From JANMDU01 sp043777675 (GTDB taxonomy: Bacteria; Pseudomonadota; Gammaproteobacteria; Burkholderiales; Burkholderiaceae_C), in the NCBI GenBank assembly GCA_043777675.1, contig JAYWHR010000055.1, forward strand, positions 1 to 64,000: a stretch of DNA of 64,000 bases, given 5' to 3'. The stretch's first letter is position 1. Every line of letters begins with the position of its first letter. The notes beneath the pieces are model-generated. The model was not told where the DNA came from. It did no database searches and saw nothing but the letters and a program-made list of their open reading frames with translations. Below, piece by piece: positions 43,938 through 52,335 of the stretch. A program made the position numbers and the translations under genes.

Positions 43938-44157
43938 TTAGTCAAGAATGATGAGATTGAAATGGTTGGTGAAATTGTGGAAAATTTTCCTCATGTCACC
44001 TTCTAAGTGAAGTAAGAGAATGGGCACATAGTGCTCGGGTAGTTTTTTAGGCAAGATGCATATGTACTACATTTGCATACTGTCTGGTGACGAAGTCATC
44101 GTAGCATTGACACCCAATGACTTAGCGCGTGCACGTATCGTGTTCTGCGTCAAGTGA
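43938..44157 (+). pseudogene. infA: Decayed infA (translation initiation factor IF-1)
   Basis: A 220-nt stretch between secY and rpmJ, exactly the length of a 72-aa IF-1 gene plus stop plus one extra base. Read in frame it gives VKNDEIEMVGEIVENFPHVT then F-stop-VK-stop-ENGHIVLG-stop-FF, and after a +1 shift GKMHMYYICILSGDEVIVAL then TPNDLARARIVFCVK and the stop codon at 44155-44157. This matches IF-1 (DxIxMxGxVxExLP; ENGHxVLG; GKMRxNYIRILxGDxVxVEL; TPYDLxRARIVF) along its whole length. The start codon is lost (TTA), three in-frame stops and one frameshift are present, and Arg codons have become Cys twice. IF-1 is essential, so a functional copy must be elsewhere. Confidence 0.9.
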
Positions 44158-44200
44158 TTGAATTGATTTGAGTTTTAGCTTTGAGAATTAGGAGAGCGAC

Positions 44201-44314
44201 ATGAAAGTTTCGGCTTCAGTCAAGAAAATTTGCCGCAATTGCAAAATCATCCGCCGCCGTGGCGTGGTACGTGTGATCTGTACAGATCCACGCCACAAAC
44301 AGCGTCAGGGTTGA
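44201..44314 (+). CDS. rpmJ: 50S ribosomal protein L36
   Basis: 37 aa, the standard length: MKVSASVKKICRNCKIIRRR, then GVVRVICTDPRHKQRQG. The zinc ligands of the C+ form (CRNC, then C and H in CTDPRH) are intact. AGGAGAG lies just upstream (44190-44196). Located between the decayed infA and rpsM. Confidence 0.97.
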   Translation: MKVSASVKKICRNCKIIRRRGVVRVICTDPRHKQRQG

Positions 44315-44347
44315 TTAATCAACGAATTGAAAGTTTAGAGGACGGCT

Positions 44348-44713
44348 ATGGCACGTATCGCTGGTATTAACATTCCGCCGCACCAACATGCTGAGATTGG
44401 CTTAACCGCTATCTTCGGTATTGGTCGCACAACCGCTCGCAAAATTTGCGAGGCTACAGGCATTGCCTATTCGAAGAAGGTTAAAGACTTCACCGATGGC
44501 GATCTGGAAAAAATTCGTGATGCTATCAATGGCATGACAATTGAAGGTGATCTGCGTCGCGAAACTACGATGAATATCAAACGCTTGATGGACATCGGTT
44601 GCTATCGCGGCTTCCGGCATCGTCGTGGCTTACCCGTGCGCGGCCAGCGTACCCGCACCAACGCGCGTACTCGTAAGGGTCCGCGTCGTGCAGCGCAGTC
44701 CCTGAAAAAATAA
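44348..44713 (+). CDS. rpsM: 30S ribosomal protein S13
   Basis: 121 aa. MARIAGINIPPHQHAEIGLT, GIGRTTARKICEATGI, and the basic end HRRGLPVRGQRTRTNARTRK are diagnostic. S13 forms bridges to the 50S at the head. First of the alpha-operon-like group rpsM-rpsK-rpsD-rpoA-rplQ. Confidence 0.99.
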   Translation: MARIAGINIPPHQHAEIGLTAIFGIGRTTARKICEATGIAYSKKVKDFTDGDLEKIRDAINGMTIEGDLRRETTMNIKRLMDIGCYRGFRHRRGLPVRGQRTRTNARTRKGPRRAAQSLKK

Positions 44714-44735
44714 AGCCGGCTAAGAGAGAAACTAT

Positions 44736-45143
44736 ATGGCTAAACAGCAAGCATCCGCATCCGCCGCAACTCGTGTGCGCAAGAAAGTCCGCAAGAATAT
44801 TGCAGACGGTATTGCTCACGTTCATGCGTCGTTTAACAACACTATCATCACGATTACTGATCGCCAAGGCAATGCGTTGTCGTGGGCATCATCTGGTGGC
44901 CAGGGCTTTAAGGGCTCACGCAAATCTACGCCTTTCGCAGCCCAGGTGGCTTCGGAGCAGGCTGGCCGCGCCGCCATGGAGCAGGGCATCAAGAATCTCG
45001 ATGTTGAGATAAAAGGCCCAGGCCCTGGCCGCGAGTCATCTGTGCGAGCCCTCGGTTCTTTGGGGATCCGAATCACATCCATTCGCGATGTGACACCTGT
45101 GCCTCACAATGGCTGCCGCCCACAGAAGCGTCGTCGTATCTAA
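44736..45143 (+). CDS. rpsK: 30S ribosomal protein S11
   Basis: 135 aa. VRKKVRKNIADGIAHVHASF, NNTIITITDRQGNALSWASS and the C-terminal VTPVPHNGCRPQKRRRI are typical, including the Asn-Gly site known to form isoaspartate in E. coli. Part of the platform. Followed by a hairpin and then rpsD. Confidence 0.99.
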   Translation: MAKQQASASAATRVRKKVRKNIADGIAHVHASFNNTIITITDRQGNALSWASSGGQGFKGSRKSTPFAAQVASEQAGRAAMEQGIKNLDVEIKGPGPGRESSVRALGSLGIRITSIRDVTPVPHNGCRPQKRRRI

Positions 45144-45158
45144 TTTGATTCTGGCTAG

Positions 45159-45193
45159 AGCCGCGTTTCGTGCTGAAAAGCACGACCGCGGCT
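45159..45193 (+). other. Stable nested hairpin in the rpsK-rpsD spacer
   Basis: Outer stem AGCCGCG / CGCGGCT and inner stem CGTGCT / AGCACG closed by a GAAA-type tetraloop (CTGAAAAG), 15 nt after the rpsK stop. It is followed by TTTGG and TATAAT (45199-45204) rather than a long T-run, so it may be an attenuator, an mRNA processing site or the S4 control element rather than a full terminator. Confidence 0.6.
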
Positions 45194-45332
45194 TTGGTTA
45201 TAATAGTGAGTTGCACTGAATATTTAGTGCTTACCCGCAAAGCCCACCGCCAGCACAGTCTCAAATTTTTATTTGAACTTTTCTGGCTCCAGTAGCTAGT
45301 CCTACTGTAGCTAACATAGAAGGAAATTCAAA

Positions 45333-45956
45333 GTGGCACGTCTGCTCGGCCCCAAGGCCAAACTCTCCCGCCGTGAAGGCACTGATCTGTTCCTAAAGAG
45401 CGCGCGTCGCGCTATCGCAGATAAATCAAAATTTGACTCCAAACCCGGCCAACATGGTCGCACCAGCGGTCAACGTACATCTGATTTCGGATTGCAACTC
45501 CGCGAAAAACAAAAAGTTAAACGTATGTACGGCGTTCTTGAGCGTCAGTTCCGCCGCTACTTCGAAGAAGCGGATCGTCGTCGCGGCAATACAGGCGCAA
45601 ATCTGCTGTTCATCTTGGAGTCACGCCTAGATAACGTTGTTTATCGTATGGGTTTTGCTTCAACGCGAGCCGAAGCGCGTCAGTTGGTATCGCACAAGGC
45701 AATGTTGGTAAACGGTAAATCTGTCAACATTCCTTCCATGCTGATCAAAGCCGGAGATGTGATCTCTGTGCGCGATAAGAGCAAGAAGCAGGTGCGAATT
45801 TCTGAAGCCCTGCAACTGGCGGGTCAAATTGGCTTTCCAGCATGGGTAGAGGTCAGTGCTGACAAAACAGAGGGTACCTTCAAGAAATCCCCTGATCGGG
45901 ACGAATTCGCTTCTGACATCAACGAATCGTTGATCGTCGAATTGTATTCACGTTAA
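45333..45956 (+). CDS. rpsD: 30S ribosomal protein S4
   Basis: 207 aa from GTG 45333 (MARLLGPKAKLSRREGTDLF); GAAGGAAAT lies upstream. KPGQHGRTSGQRTSDFGLQL and the S4 RNA-binding domain (LDNVVYRMGFASTRAEARQL, VNGKSVNIPS) are present. A primary 16S-binding protein and, in many bacteria, repressor of this operon. The 189-bp gap to rpsK is larger than elsewhere in the operon. Confidence 0.99.
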   Translation: MARLLGPKAKLSRREGTDLFLKSARRAIADKSKFDSKPGQHGRTSGQRTSDFGLQLREKQKVKRMYGVLERQFRRYFEEADRRRGNTGANLLFILESRLDNVVYRMGFASTRAEARQLVSHKAMLVNGKSVNIPSMLIKAGDVISVRDKSKKQVRISEALQLAGQIGFPAWVEVSADKTEGTFKKSPDRDEFASDINESLIVELYSR

Positions 45957-46087
45957 TTTTTTTGAAGGCGGTGCATACAAACGCGTCGCCTCAAAGCCCT
46001 TTCATGTAGACGTATAAAAGCGACGAAGTGAAGGGATTTCCAGTCTTATCGGTGTAACGAGCCGAGGGCACTTACAAGGAATACTGC

Positions 46088-47077
46088 ATGCAAACCAATC
46101 TGCTCAAACCCAAGACGATTCAAGTAGAACAACTCGGCGGCAACAAAGCCAAAGTCACCCTCGAACCTTTCGAGCGCGGTTATGGTCATACGCTTGGAAA
46201 CGCGCTGCGCCGCGTGTTGCTCTCGTCGATGGTGGGTTATGCACCTACGGAAGTGACCATTGCGGGCGTACTGCATGAGTTCTCCACTATTGATGGCGTC
46301 CAAGAAGACGCAGTGAACATCATGCTCAACTTGAAGGGCGTGGTCTTCAAATTGCACAACCGTGATGAAGTCACTCTCTCGTTGCGCAAAGACGGCGAAG
46401 GCGTTGTCACTGCTGGCGATATCCAAACGCCACATGATGTCGAGATCATCAATCCTGATCACGTAATCGCCCATCTGTCGCAAGGTGGCAAGCTGGATAT
46501 CCAGATCAAGGTTGAAAAAGGTCGTGGCTATGTGCCCGGTAACGTGCGCCGTTATGGCGATGAGCCCAGCAAATCCATTGGCCGCATCGTGCTCGATGCA
46601 TCTTTCGCACCGATCAAGCGCGTTAGCTACGCAGTTGAGAATGCTCGCGTTGAGCAGCGTACCGATCTTGACAAGCTCGTCATGGAAATCGAAACCAATG
46701 GCGCGGTGACTGCAGAAGATGCAGTGCGTGCAGCGGCGAAGATTTTGGTTGAGCAATTGGCTGTGTTTGCACAGTTAGAGGGCAGCGAGCTCGCCGCGTT
46801 TGATGCACCCGCTCAGCGTAGCAGCCAGCAGTTTGATCCTATTTTGTTGCGTCCCGTCGATGAGCTTGAGCTCACCGTACGTTCAGCCAACTGCCTCAAA
46901 GCAGAGAACATTTACTACATCGGTGATCTGATTCAGCGCACCGAAAACGAGTTGCTCAAGACACCAAATCTGGGTCGTAAGTCACTCAACGAAATCAAGG
47001 AAGTCTTGGCCTCTCGCGGTCTGACCCTCGGTATGCGTTTAGAAAACTGGCCACCCGCCGGTTTGGATAAGCGTTAA
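46088..47077 (+). CDS. rpoA: RNA polymerase subunit alpha
   Basis: 329 aa. The N-terminal dimer domain contains KVTLEPFERGYGHTLGNALR and RRVLLSSMVGYAPTEV; the C-terminal domain (about 245-329) contains ILLRPVDELELTVRSANCLK, where Arg265-region residues contact UP elements, and TPNLGRKSLNEIKEVLASRG. 131 bp after rpsD, 69 bp before rplQ. Confidence 0.99.
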   Translation: MQTNLLKPKTIQVEQLGGNKAKVTLEPFERGYGHTLGNALRRVLLSSMVGYAPTEVTIAGVLHEFSTIDGVQEDAVNIMLNLKGVVFKLHNRDEVTLSLRKDGEGVVTAGDIQTPHDVEIINPDHVIAHLSQGGKLDIQIKVEKGRGYVPGNVRRYGDEPSKSIGRIVLDASFAPIKRVSYAVENARVEQRTDLDKLVMEIETNGAVTAEDAVRAAAKILVEQLAVFAQLEGSELAAFDAPAQRSSQQFDPILLRPVDELELTVRSANCLKAENIYYIGDLIQRTENELLKTPNLGRKSLNEIKEVLASRGLTLGMRLENWPPAGLDKR

Positions 47078-47146
47078 TTTAAAAGCAAAGTGCACCAGCG
47101 CGTACCTGATACGGCGCGCTGTTAATACATTGAAAGGAAAAGCACC

Positions 47147-47536
47147 ATGCGTCACGGAAACGGACTTCGTAAACTTAACCGCACCAGCGCCCATCGCCAA
47201 GCGATGCTGCGCAATATGATGAATTCTTTGATTCAGCATGAGGCCATTAAAACCACGCTGCCAAAATCAAAAGAGCTACGCCGCGTTGTGGAGCCAATGA
47301 TCACTTTGGCTAAAGTGGATTCGCTGGCTAATCGCCGCTTGGCATTCAACCGCTTGCGTGACCGTGATTCGGTCACCAAGCTGTTCACCGATCTCGGGCC
47401 TCGCTTCAAGACGCGTCTAGGCGGCTACACACGTATCCTGAAAATGGGTTTCCGCGTGGGTGACAACGCGCCGATGGCTTTTGTTGAGCTCGTCGATCGC
47501 GCTGATACGTCAGCTGAAGCGCCGACAGCAGAGTAA
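47147..47536 (+). CDS. rplQ: 50S ribosomal protein L17
   Basis: 129 aa. MRHGNGLRKLNRTSAHRQAM and TTLPKSKELRRVVEPMITLA are the family start; the end GFRVGDNAPMAFVELVDR is typical. Binds 23S rRNA around the exit tunnel. Last gene of the ribosomal run; an initiator tRNA gene follows at 58 bp. Confidence 0.99.
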   Translation: MRHGNGLRKLNRTSAHRQAMLRNMMNSLIQHEAIKTTLPKSKELRRVVEPMITLAKVDSLANRRLAFNRLRDRDSVTKLFTDLGPRFKTRLGGYTRILKMGFRVGDNAPMAFVELVDRADTSAEAPTAE

Positions 47537-47594
47537 ATATACTTTGCCGCATTGCAGCAAACAGCAGAGCAACGCGGTAGAATATAAGCATTGA

Positions 47595-47671
<77 letters not shown>

Positions 47672-47705
47672 ATTTTGAAAATCAATAAATCTTTGATTTT
47701 TGTTT

Positions 47706-47728
47706 AACGCCAGCTTAAGCTGGCGTTT
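47706..47728 (+). terminator. Rho-independent terminator after tRNA-fMet
   Basis: AACGCCAGCTT / AAGCTGGCGTT is a perfect inverted repeat followed by TTCTTTT; 35 bp after the tRNA. Confidence 0.85.
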
Positions 47729-47809
47729 TCTTTTGTGGCATCCAATCTAGCAATATGGTTTTGTCAGTGCCACGCATCCAAACTAGGCTCTCTTGCGGAT
47801 AATCAAGAC

Positions 47810-48259
47810 ATGCGAAAAGCCAAACTCCAATCCGTCACCGTGGGCGGCAATGCCGATGAGATCGAAGCGCAGTTTTATGATGCGCTTCGTGCGGGCGATA
47901 TTGACAAGCTGATGAGCTGCTGGGCTGATGAAGATGAGATCGTTTGTGTGCATCCGGGCGGCTCGCGCATGGTGGGCACGGGCGCGATTCGTTCGGCCTT
48001 TGATGCGATGTTCTCTAACGGCACGATCCGTGCCACGCCGATGCGCATGAGGAAGATTGAAGCGCTATCGAGCAGCGTGCACAGCGTGATCGAAAAGATT
48101 GAAGTCATGACGCAAGAAGGGCCGCGCGAAGCCTATGTGATTGCTACCAACGTTTATCACAAGACGGCGCAAGGCTGGCGCATGGTGGCGCATCATGCGA
48201 GCCCCGGCACGGCGCGCGAAATGCAAGAGATCTCTGATGCGCCGATGGTGCTGCATTAA
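47810..48259 (+). CDS. NTF2-like (SnoaL/YybH-type) protein
   Basis: 149 aa from ATG 47810 (MRKAKLQSVTVGGNADEIEA). The cone-shaped NTF2-like fold is suggested by IEAQFYDALRAGDIDKLMSC near 18-37, then WADEDEIVCVHPGG (about 38-51), and the C-terminal VYHKTAQGWRMVAHHASPG near 120-138. Such proteins range from isomerases to stress-related ligand binders; the exact role cannot be told. It is separate from its neighbours (about 110 bp before the YheT-like gene, with a repeat copy between). Confidence 0.82.
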   Translation: MRKAKLQSVTVGGNADEIEAQFYDALRAGDIDKLMSCWADEDEIVCVHPGGSRMVGTGAIRSAFDAMFSNGTIRATPMRMRKIEALSSSVHSVIEKIEVMTQEGPREAYVIATNVYHKTAQGWRMVAHHASPGTAREMQEISDAPMVLH

Positions 48260-48298
48260 AGGCGGTGTGCACGATGTTTTCCAAACAATTTGGGCAGA

Positions 48299-48343
48299 TA
48301 GCCGGCGTGTTTACTGCGCAGAGCGCTATTAATTTAATAGTAT
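48299..48343 (+). repeat. Dispersed 44-bp element, copy 14 (upstream of the YheT-like gene)
   Basis: TAGCCGGCGTGTTTACTGCG, then GCGCTATTAATTTAATAGTA. Intergenic; ends 25 bp before the hydrolase start. Confidence 0.85.
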
Positions 48344-48368
48344 TCACTGATCCGAGTCAAGTCAGCTG

Positions 48369-49346
48369 ATGCATTACCGCTCACCTGCTTGGCTGCCCGG
48401 CGGCCAATTGCAAACGATCTGGCCAGCGCTGTATGCGCGGCGCACGGAAGGGCAGGCGCTGGTGTGGCAGCGCGAGCGCTGGGACAGCCCAGATGCTGAT
48501 TTCATCGATGTAGATTTTTCCAATGAAGCTGCGCCAGATGCAAAGCGCAAACCATTGCTCGTCGTCTTCCACGGCTTGGAGGGCTCATCGCAAAGCCATT
48601 ACGCACAAGCCTTGGCGCATTGGGCGAGGCAGCATGGCATGGCCTGCGCTGTGCCGCATTTTCGCGGTTGCAGTGGCGAGATCAACCGAGCGCCACGTGC
48701 TTATCACTCGGGTGATTTCCAAGAGATTGATTGGATCTTGCGCCGCATGAAAGCGCGCGTGCCAGAGCGAAAATTGGTTGTAGTGGGTATCTCTTTGGGG
48801 GGCAACGCGCTGATGCGCTGGGCTCAAGAGACAGGCGCTTCGGCCAGCGCTGTGGCGAGCGCTGTAGCGAGTGTGTGCTCACCGCTTGATTTGGCTGCAG
48901 CCGGCCATGCGATTGGCAAAGGCTTCAATCGGCAGGTCTACACCCGCATGTTTCTCAAAACAATGAAGCCCAAAGCGCTGGAGCGCTTGGCGCTGCATCC
49001 CAAGCTGTTTGATGCGCAGGCGCTGCTGCGCAGCCGCGATCTTTATGAGTTTGACAACATCTTCACCGCACCCTTGCATGGCTTCAAAAATACCGAAGAC
49101 TATTGGGATCGTGCATCTGCCAAACCGCGCATGGCCGAGATTCAAATCCCCGCGCTCGCGCTCAATGCGCGTAACGACCCCTTCATGCCCGCCAGCAGCC
49201 TGCCGAAAGCGGGGCAGGTGGGCAAGCATGTGACGCTGTGGCAGCCCGAGCAGGGCGGTCATGTGGGCTTTCCAGCGGGCAGCTTCCCAAGCGATGTGCA
49301 TGCGATGCCGCGCGCAGTAGGTCAATGGTTATTGGGGCATGCGTAA
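48369..49346 (+). CDS. YheT-family alpha/beta hydrolase
   Basis: 325 aa. The N-terminal YRSPAWLPGGQLQTIWPAL is the hallmark of the YheT/ABHD1-3 group. The catalytic Ser is in VVVGISLGGNALMRW (near 142), with HGLEGSSQSHYA as oxyanion region near 69, Asp in NARNDPFMP near 272 and His in GGHVGF near 302. Substrates are probably esters or lipids but not known. Its stop overlaps or touches the next gene's start region. Confidence 0.9.
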   Translation: MHYRSPAWLPGGQLQTIWPALYARRTEGQALVWQRERWDSPDADFIDVDFSNEAAPDAKRKPLLVVFHGLEGSSQSHYAQALAHWARQHGMACAVPHFRGCSGEINRAPRAYHSGDFQEIDWILRRMKARVPERKLVVVGISLGGNALMRWAQETGASASAVASAVASVCSPLDLAAAGHAIGKGFNRQVYTRMFLKTMKPKALERLALHPKLFDAQALLRSRDLYEFDNIFTAPLHGFKNTEDYWDRASAKPRMAEIQIPALALNARNDPFMPASSLPKAGQVGKHVTLWQPEQGGHVGFPAGSFPSDVHAMPRAVGQWLLGHA

Positions 49347-49358
49347 TGGATGACATCG

Positions 49359-49919
49359 ATGGATGATATTGTTCTCCAAGCTATGGCCAAATGGCCCAAT
49401 GTGCCCGCCTGCACCGGCTGGCTTGGCTTAGATGCGCGTGGCCAATGGTGGATGCGCGACGATCCTGCGCAGGCTTGCGGCAGCTTTTCTAGCGGCCAGC
49501 CAGGCGCGAAAGGCTCGCTGCTGGCGCACGACAAGCTGATTGCTTTTATTGCTCGGAACTACCTTTGCGCAGAAGAGGGCTCATTTGCGGGGCAATGGTA
49601 TTTTCAAAACGGCCCACAACGTGTGTATGTGGAGCTAGAGGCCACGCCTTGGGTCTGGCGTGTGAATGCAGATTTCACAATCGTTGCGCACACAGGAAAA
49701 GAGTGCAAACCGCAGCGCTGCGTGCTCGATGAGGCGGGCTATGTGTATTTAGAAACTGAGCTGGGCTTTGGCCTCGTGCACACGCTAGACATGCTGCTTG
49801 CCGCCGATGCGCTAGAGCGTGGCCTGTGGGTGGCGCAAGAGATCGTGCGCAGTGAATTACCAAGACGCTTTGGCTATGTACGTAGCCCAGACAAAGCGCA
49901 GAAGGCACAGAAAGCCTAA
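49359..49919 (+). CDS. Conserved DUF-type protein downstream of yheT
   Basis: 186 aa from ATG 49359 (MDDIVLQAMAKWPNVPACTG; the in-frame ATG at 49350 is also possible). I recognise the pattern MAKWPNVPxCxGWLGLDARG and FFQNGPQRVYVELE-like as a conserved Burkholderiales family of unknown function often found beside YheT-type hydrolases, but I cannot name the DUF with certainty. No signal peptide or membrane segment. Predicted soluble, alpha/beta. The start overlaps the end of the hydrolase region by position (12 bp after its stop), so the two are likely cotranscribed. Confidence 0.75.
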   Translation: MDDIVLQAMAKWPNVPACTGWLGLDARGQWWMRDDPAQACGSFSSGQPGAKGSLLAHDKLIAFIARNYLCAEEGSFAGQWYFQNGPQRVYVELEATPWVWRVNADFTIVAHTGKECKPQRCVLDEAGYVYLETELGFGLVHTLDMLLAADALERGLWVAQEIVRSELPRRFGYVRSPDKAQKAQKA

Positions 49920-49945
49920 GATCCTGCTGCTTAAGTAAGGCTCAA

Positions 49946-49989
49946 TACTATTAAAATCGTAGCACACTGCGCATATTCTATGCCGGCTA
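49946..49989 (-). repeat. Dispersed 44-bp element, copy 15 (between convergent genes)
   Basis: Minus strand TAGCCGGCATAGAATATGCG, then GTGCTACGATTTTAATAGTA. Intergenic between the 186-aa gene and the dehydratase, whose stops face each other. Confidence 0.9.
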
Positions 49990-50011
49990 CAAGCTATAGT
50001 CGCTTCAAAAA

Positions 50012-50980
50012 TCAGCCTGCTAGCACCTGCGCAAACACATCCGCATCCACATTGCCGCCACACAGCGTCGTGCCCACCACCAGGCCGCGCAGTTGATCCT
50101 TCTGCTGCATCGCTGCAGCTAAAGAGGCCGCGCCAGCTCCTTCGGCCACGTTGTGTGTGGCAGTGAAAAGCAAGCGCATCGCGGCTTTGAGTTGCGTGTC
50201 CGTCACCGTGATCACATCAGCAGCCTCGCGGATGATCACATCCAATGCATCAAGATCAGGCACGCGGCAGGCCATGCCATCAGCAATTTGCGTGCTCACG
50301 GGCGCTTCGAGCAGTTTGCGCGCTTTGAAAGAATCCATATAAGCCGTGGCATGCGCGGAGACGACGCCAATGAGCTTAGTCTTCACTCCCGTATGAGCGC
50401 GCGCCGCTGCCGCTGCGCAAAAGCCTGAGCCCATACCAATCGGCACGTAAGTCACATCGGGCTGCACGGCTTCAAAAAACTCAATCCAATACGTCATCAC
50501 GCCCAGTAGCAAATCGCGGTGATACGAAGGCACGAAATGCAAACCGCGCTCCACCGCCAATTTCGCTGCATGTTCACGCGATTCTTGAAACTCGCTGCCA
50601 TGCTCAATCAACTCCACGTCGAGCGCGCGCATGGCGGCATTCTTTTCCACCGAATTGTCATGTGGCACCACGATGGTGGCTTTCATTCCATGCTGCCGCG
50701 CCGCAAAAGCAATCGACTGCCCATGGTTGCCCCGCGTGGCCGCGATCACGCCTGCCGTTTGAGGTTCGCGCTTAACGAGCGCATCAAAATAAGTCAAACC
50801 GCCGCGCACTTTGAATGCGCCCACCGGCTGGTGATTCTCATGTTTGACCCAGACCTTCGTGCCAGAGCCTGATTTGCTGCCGAAGGCTTCACTCAGCAGC
50901 GGCCATTCAAATTGCGGTGTGGGCCGCAGGCTGGCATAGACGCAGTCTTGCGCCGCTTTGATTTCTTGTGATGTGAACAT
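50012..50980 (-). CDS. Threonine dehydratase-like PLP enzyme (fold type II)
   Basis: 322 aa, the short form without a regulatory ACT domain. The Schiff-base Lys is in QPVGAFKVRGGLTYF (near 58), the Asn-Gly-His substrate loop in AATRGNHGQSIAFAAR (near 81-96), and the phosphate-binding Gly loop is VPIGMGSGFCAAAAA (near 177). Expected to deaminate Thr or Ser, or to racemise Ser; family members of this length also include L-threo-3-hydroxyaspartate dehydratases. It follows a LysE exporter gene (3 bp) on the same strand, which suggests an amino-acid handling unit. Confidence 0.85.
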   Translation of the reverse strand: MFTSQEIKAAQDCVYASLRPTPQFEWPLLSEAFGSKSGSGTKVWVKHENHQPVGAFKVRGGLTYFDALVKREPQTAGVIAATRGNHGQSIAFAARQHGMKATIVVPHDNSVEKNAAMRALDVELIEHGSEFQESREHAAKLAVERGLHFVPSYHRDLLLGVMTYWIEFFEAVQPDVTYVPIGMGSGFCAAAAARAHTGVKTKLIGVVSAHATAYMDSFKARKLLEAPVSTQIADGMACRVPDLDALDVIIREAADVITVTDTQLKAAMRLLFTATHNVAEGAGAASLAAAMQQKDQLRGLVVGTTLCGGNVDADVFAQVLAG

Positions 50981-50983
50981 GCT

Positions 50984-51616
50984 TTACTTTCTTTCTGTGA
51001 GCACCAGACGAACTGCCAAACCCGTGAGCATGGTGGCCATCACGTAACGCTGAACGCGCAGCCAAACGGCGCTTCGCTGGACGAAAAGCGCAATACCGGC
51101 TGCGCCAGCGACGATCAAGCCGTTGACGACGATGCTTAAGGTGATGTGAGTGGCAGCCAATTGCAAGCCCTGCTGCAACACGCTGCCGCGCTCGGGATGA
51201 AGGAACTGGCTGAAGATCGATGTGAAAAAAACGAGTTGCTTGGGGTTGAGCAAATTCGTGACCAAGCCCATGCGAAAGAGTTTGGCAAATCCGTCATGCG
51301 GCAAGTCTTGAGCCTCAAACAACCCGCGCCCGCCAGGCCGAACAGCTTGCCAAGCGAGCAGTAGCAGATAGGCCGCACCGGCAACGCGAATCAGATCAAA
51401 CACCCAAGGCATGGCTGCGAAGATCGCGGTAAGCCCCAGAGTGGCTGCAGCGATATGCACTACATTGCCCACTTGCACACCGAGCACCGAGATCCAGCCC
51501 GCCATACGCCCTTGGCACAGTGCGCGGGAGACGCAGTAGAGCATATTAGGCCCCGGCGTGAGCATGATGGCCAGCGCGGCCAGGCAGTAAAGCAGCACTT
51601 CGCTAGCCGTGATCAT
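50984..51616 (-). CDS. LysE/RhtB-family amino-acid exporter
   Basis: 210 aa, about six membrane segments. AIMLTPGPNMLYCVSRALCQ near 16-35 is the LysE/RhtB signature, with QGRMAGWISVLGVQVGNVVH next. It should export an amino acid such as threonine or homoserine. It sits between the VOC gene (1-bp overlap at the start) and the threonine dehydratase-like gene, a sensible pair for relieving threonine excess; the substrate is inferred. Confidence 0.88.
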   Translation of the reverse strand: MITASEVLLYCLAALAIMLTPGPNMLYCVSRALCQGRMAGWISVLGVQVGNVVHIAAATLGLTAIFAAMPWVFDLIRVAGAAYLLLLAWQAVRPGGRGLFEAQDLPHDGFAKLFRMGLVTNLLNPKQLVFFTSIFSQFLHPERGSVLQQGLQLAATHITLSIVVNGLIVAGAAGIALFVQRSAVWLRVQRYVMATMLTGLAVRLVLTERK

Positions 51617-52335
51617 CAGCAGCCTTTCGATTCGAGCGTGACCAAGCCTTTGGGCGTTTGTAGCGTTGCTATCAGATTCGGCGCGCCCGCTTCAACGGAA
51701 ACACCTTGCAAGCCAATGGCCTGGTGCGCAGCTTGCAGCTCGGCGGCTTGTGGATGCGTGATGCACAAGCTTTGCAAGGCAATACCACTGTCTGGCATAT
51801 TGCTTGCGGGGTGCGCAGCTACCGAAGGAACCTCGTGAGGCAAACCCCATTGAATGAGTGTGGGCAGGCCGCCATGAAACAAACGCTGGCCATCATCGCG
51901 GACTGTGATTTGCCATTGAAGTAGGCCAGCCGGTGTCATGCGGCTGATTTGCACGGCGGGGCCGCGCTCAATGCCTAAAGCAGTGAGCGCATCACTGGCT
52001 TTGCGCACATCGTCTGTGTTCGCCACGAAATGGACCAAGCGGGGGCTGGCTTCAATGGCAGAGCGCAAAAGCTCGGAATCCAGATCAAACCAGCGGTATT
52101 TCAAGCCGTTAGCCGGCGTATTCATTGCGTGAGTAGCTATTGAATTAATAGCAATTATTTCGAAATACGCACGCGGATAATTCACCGTAGCAATGCGAAA
52201 CAAGCGGTTGTGCGTTCCGAACAGCGGATGCTCGCCACCTAAGCCCGGCGTGATCCCTAATGTGGCTTCGCACCAAGCCACGCCTTCTTGTAACGTTCGT
52301 GCTGCGACGACGAGGTGATCGAGTTGTGTGTTCAT
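51616..52335 (-). CDS. VOC-superfamily (glyoxalase-like) protein
   Basis: 239 aa. MNTQLDHLVVAARTLQEGVA begins a vicinal-oxygen-chelate fold; the first metal ligand His is at about 7. PRLVHFVANTDDVRKASDAL near 98 and the second module (ALQSLCITHPQ) near 182 follow. Family members include dioxygenases and glyoxalases; no substrate can be named. Residues about 61-75 (AINSIATHAMNTPAN) are encoded by an antisense copy of the dispersed repeat, in a loop before LKYRWFDLDSE. It overlaps the PhzF-type gene upstream (TGATG) and the LysE gene downstream. Confidence 0.82.
   Translation of the reverse strand: MNTQLDHLVVAARTLQEGVAWCEATLGITPGLGGEHPLFGTHNRLFRIATVNYPRAYFEIIAINSIATHAMNTPANGLKYRWFDLDSELLRSAIEASPRLVHFVANTDDVRKASDALTALGIERGPAVQISRMTPAGLLQWQITVRDDGQRLFHGGLPTLIQWGLPHEVPSVAAHPASNMPDSGIALQSLCITHPQAAELQAAHQAIGLQGVSVEAGAPNLIATLQTPKGLVTLESKGC
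52110..52153 (+). repeat. Dispersed 44-bp element, copy 16 (inside the VOC gene)
   Basis: TAGCCGGCGTATTCATTGCG, then GTAGCTATTGAATTAATAGC. Antisense to the gene; read as AINSIATHAMNTPAN. Confidence 0.85.

Noticed and set aside
45171..45204. Separate promoter for rpsD
   Set aside because: TATAAT is present at 45199-45204 but no -35 box lies at 16-18 bp; kept only as a remark on the hairpin.
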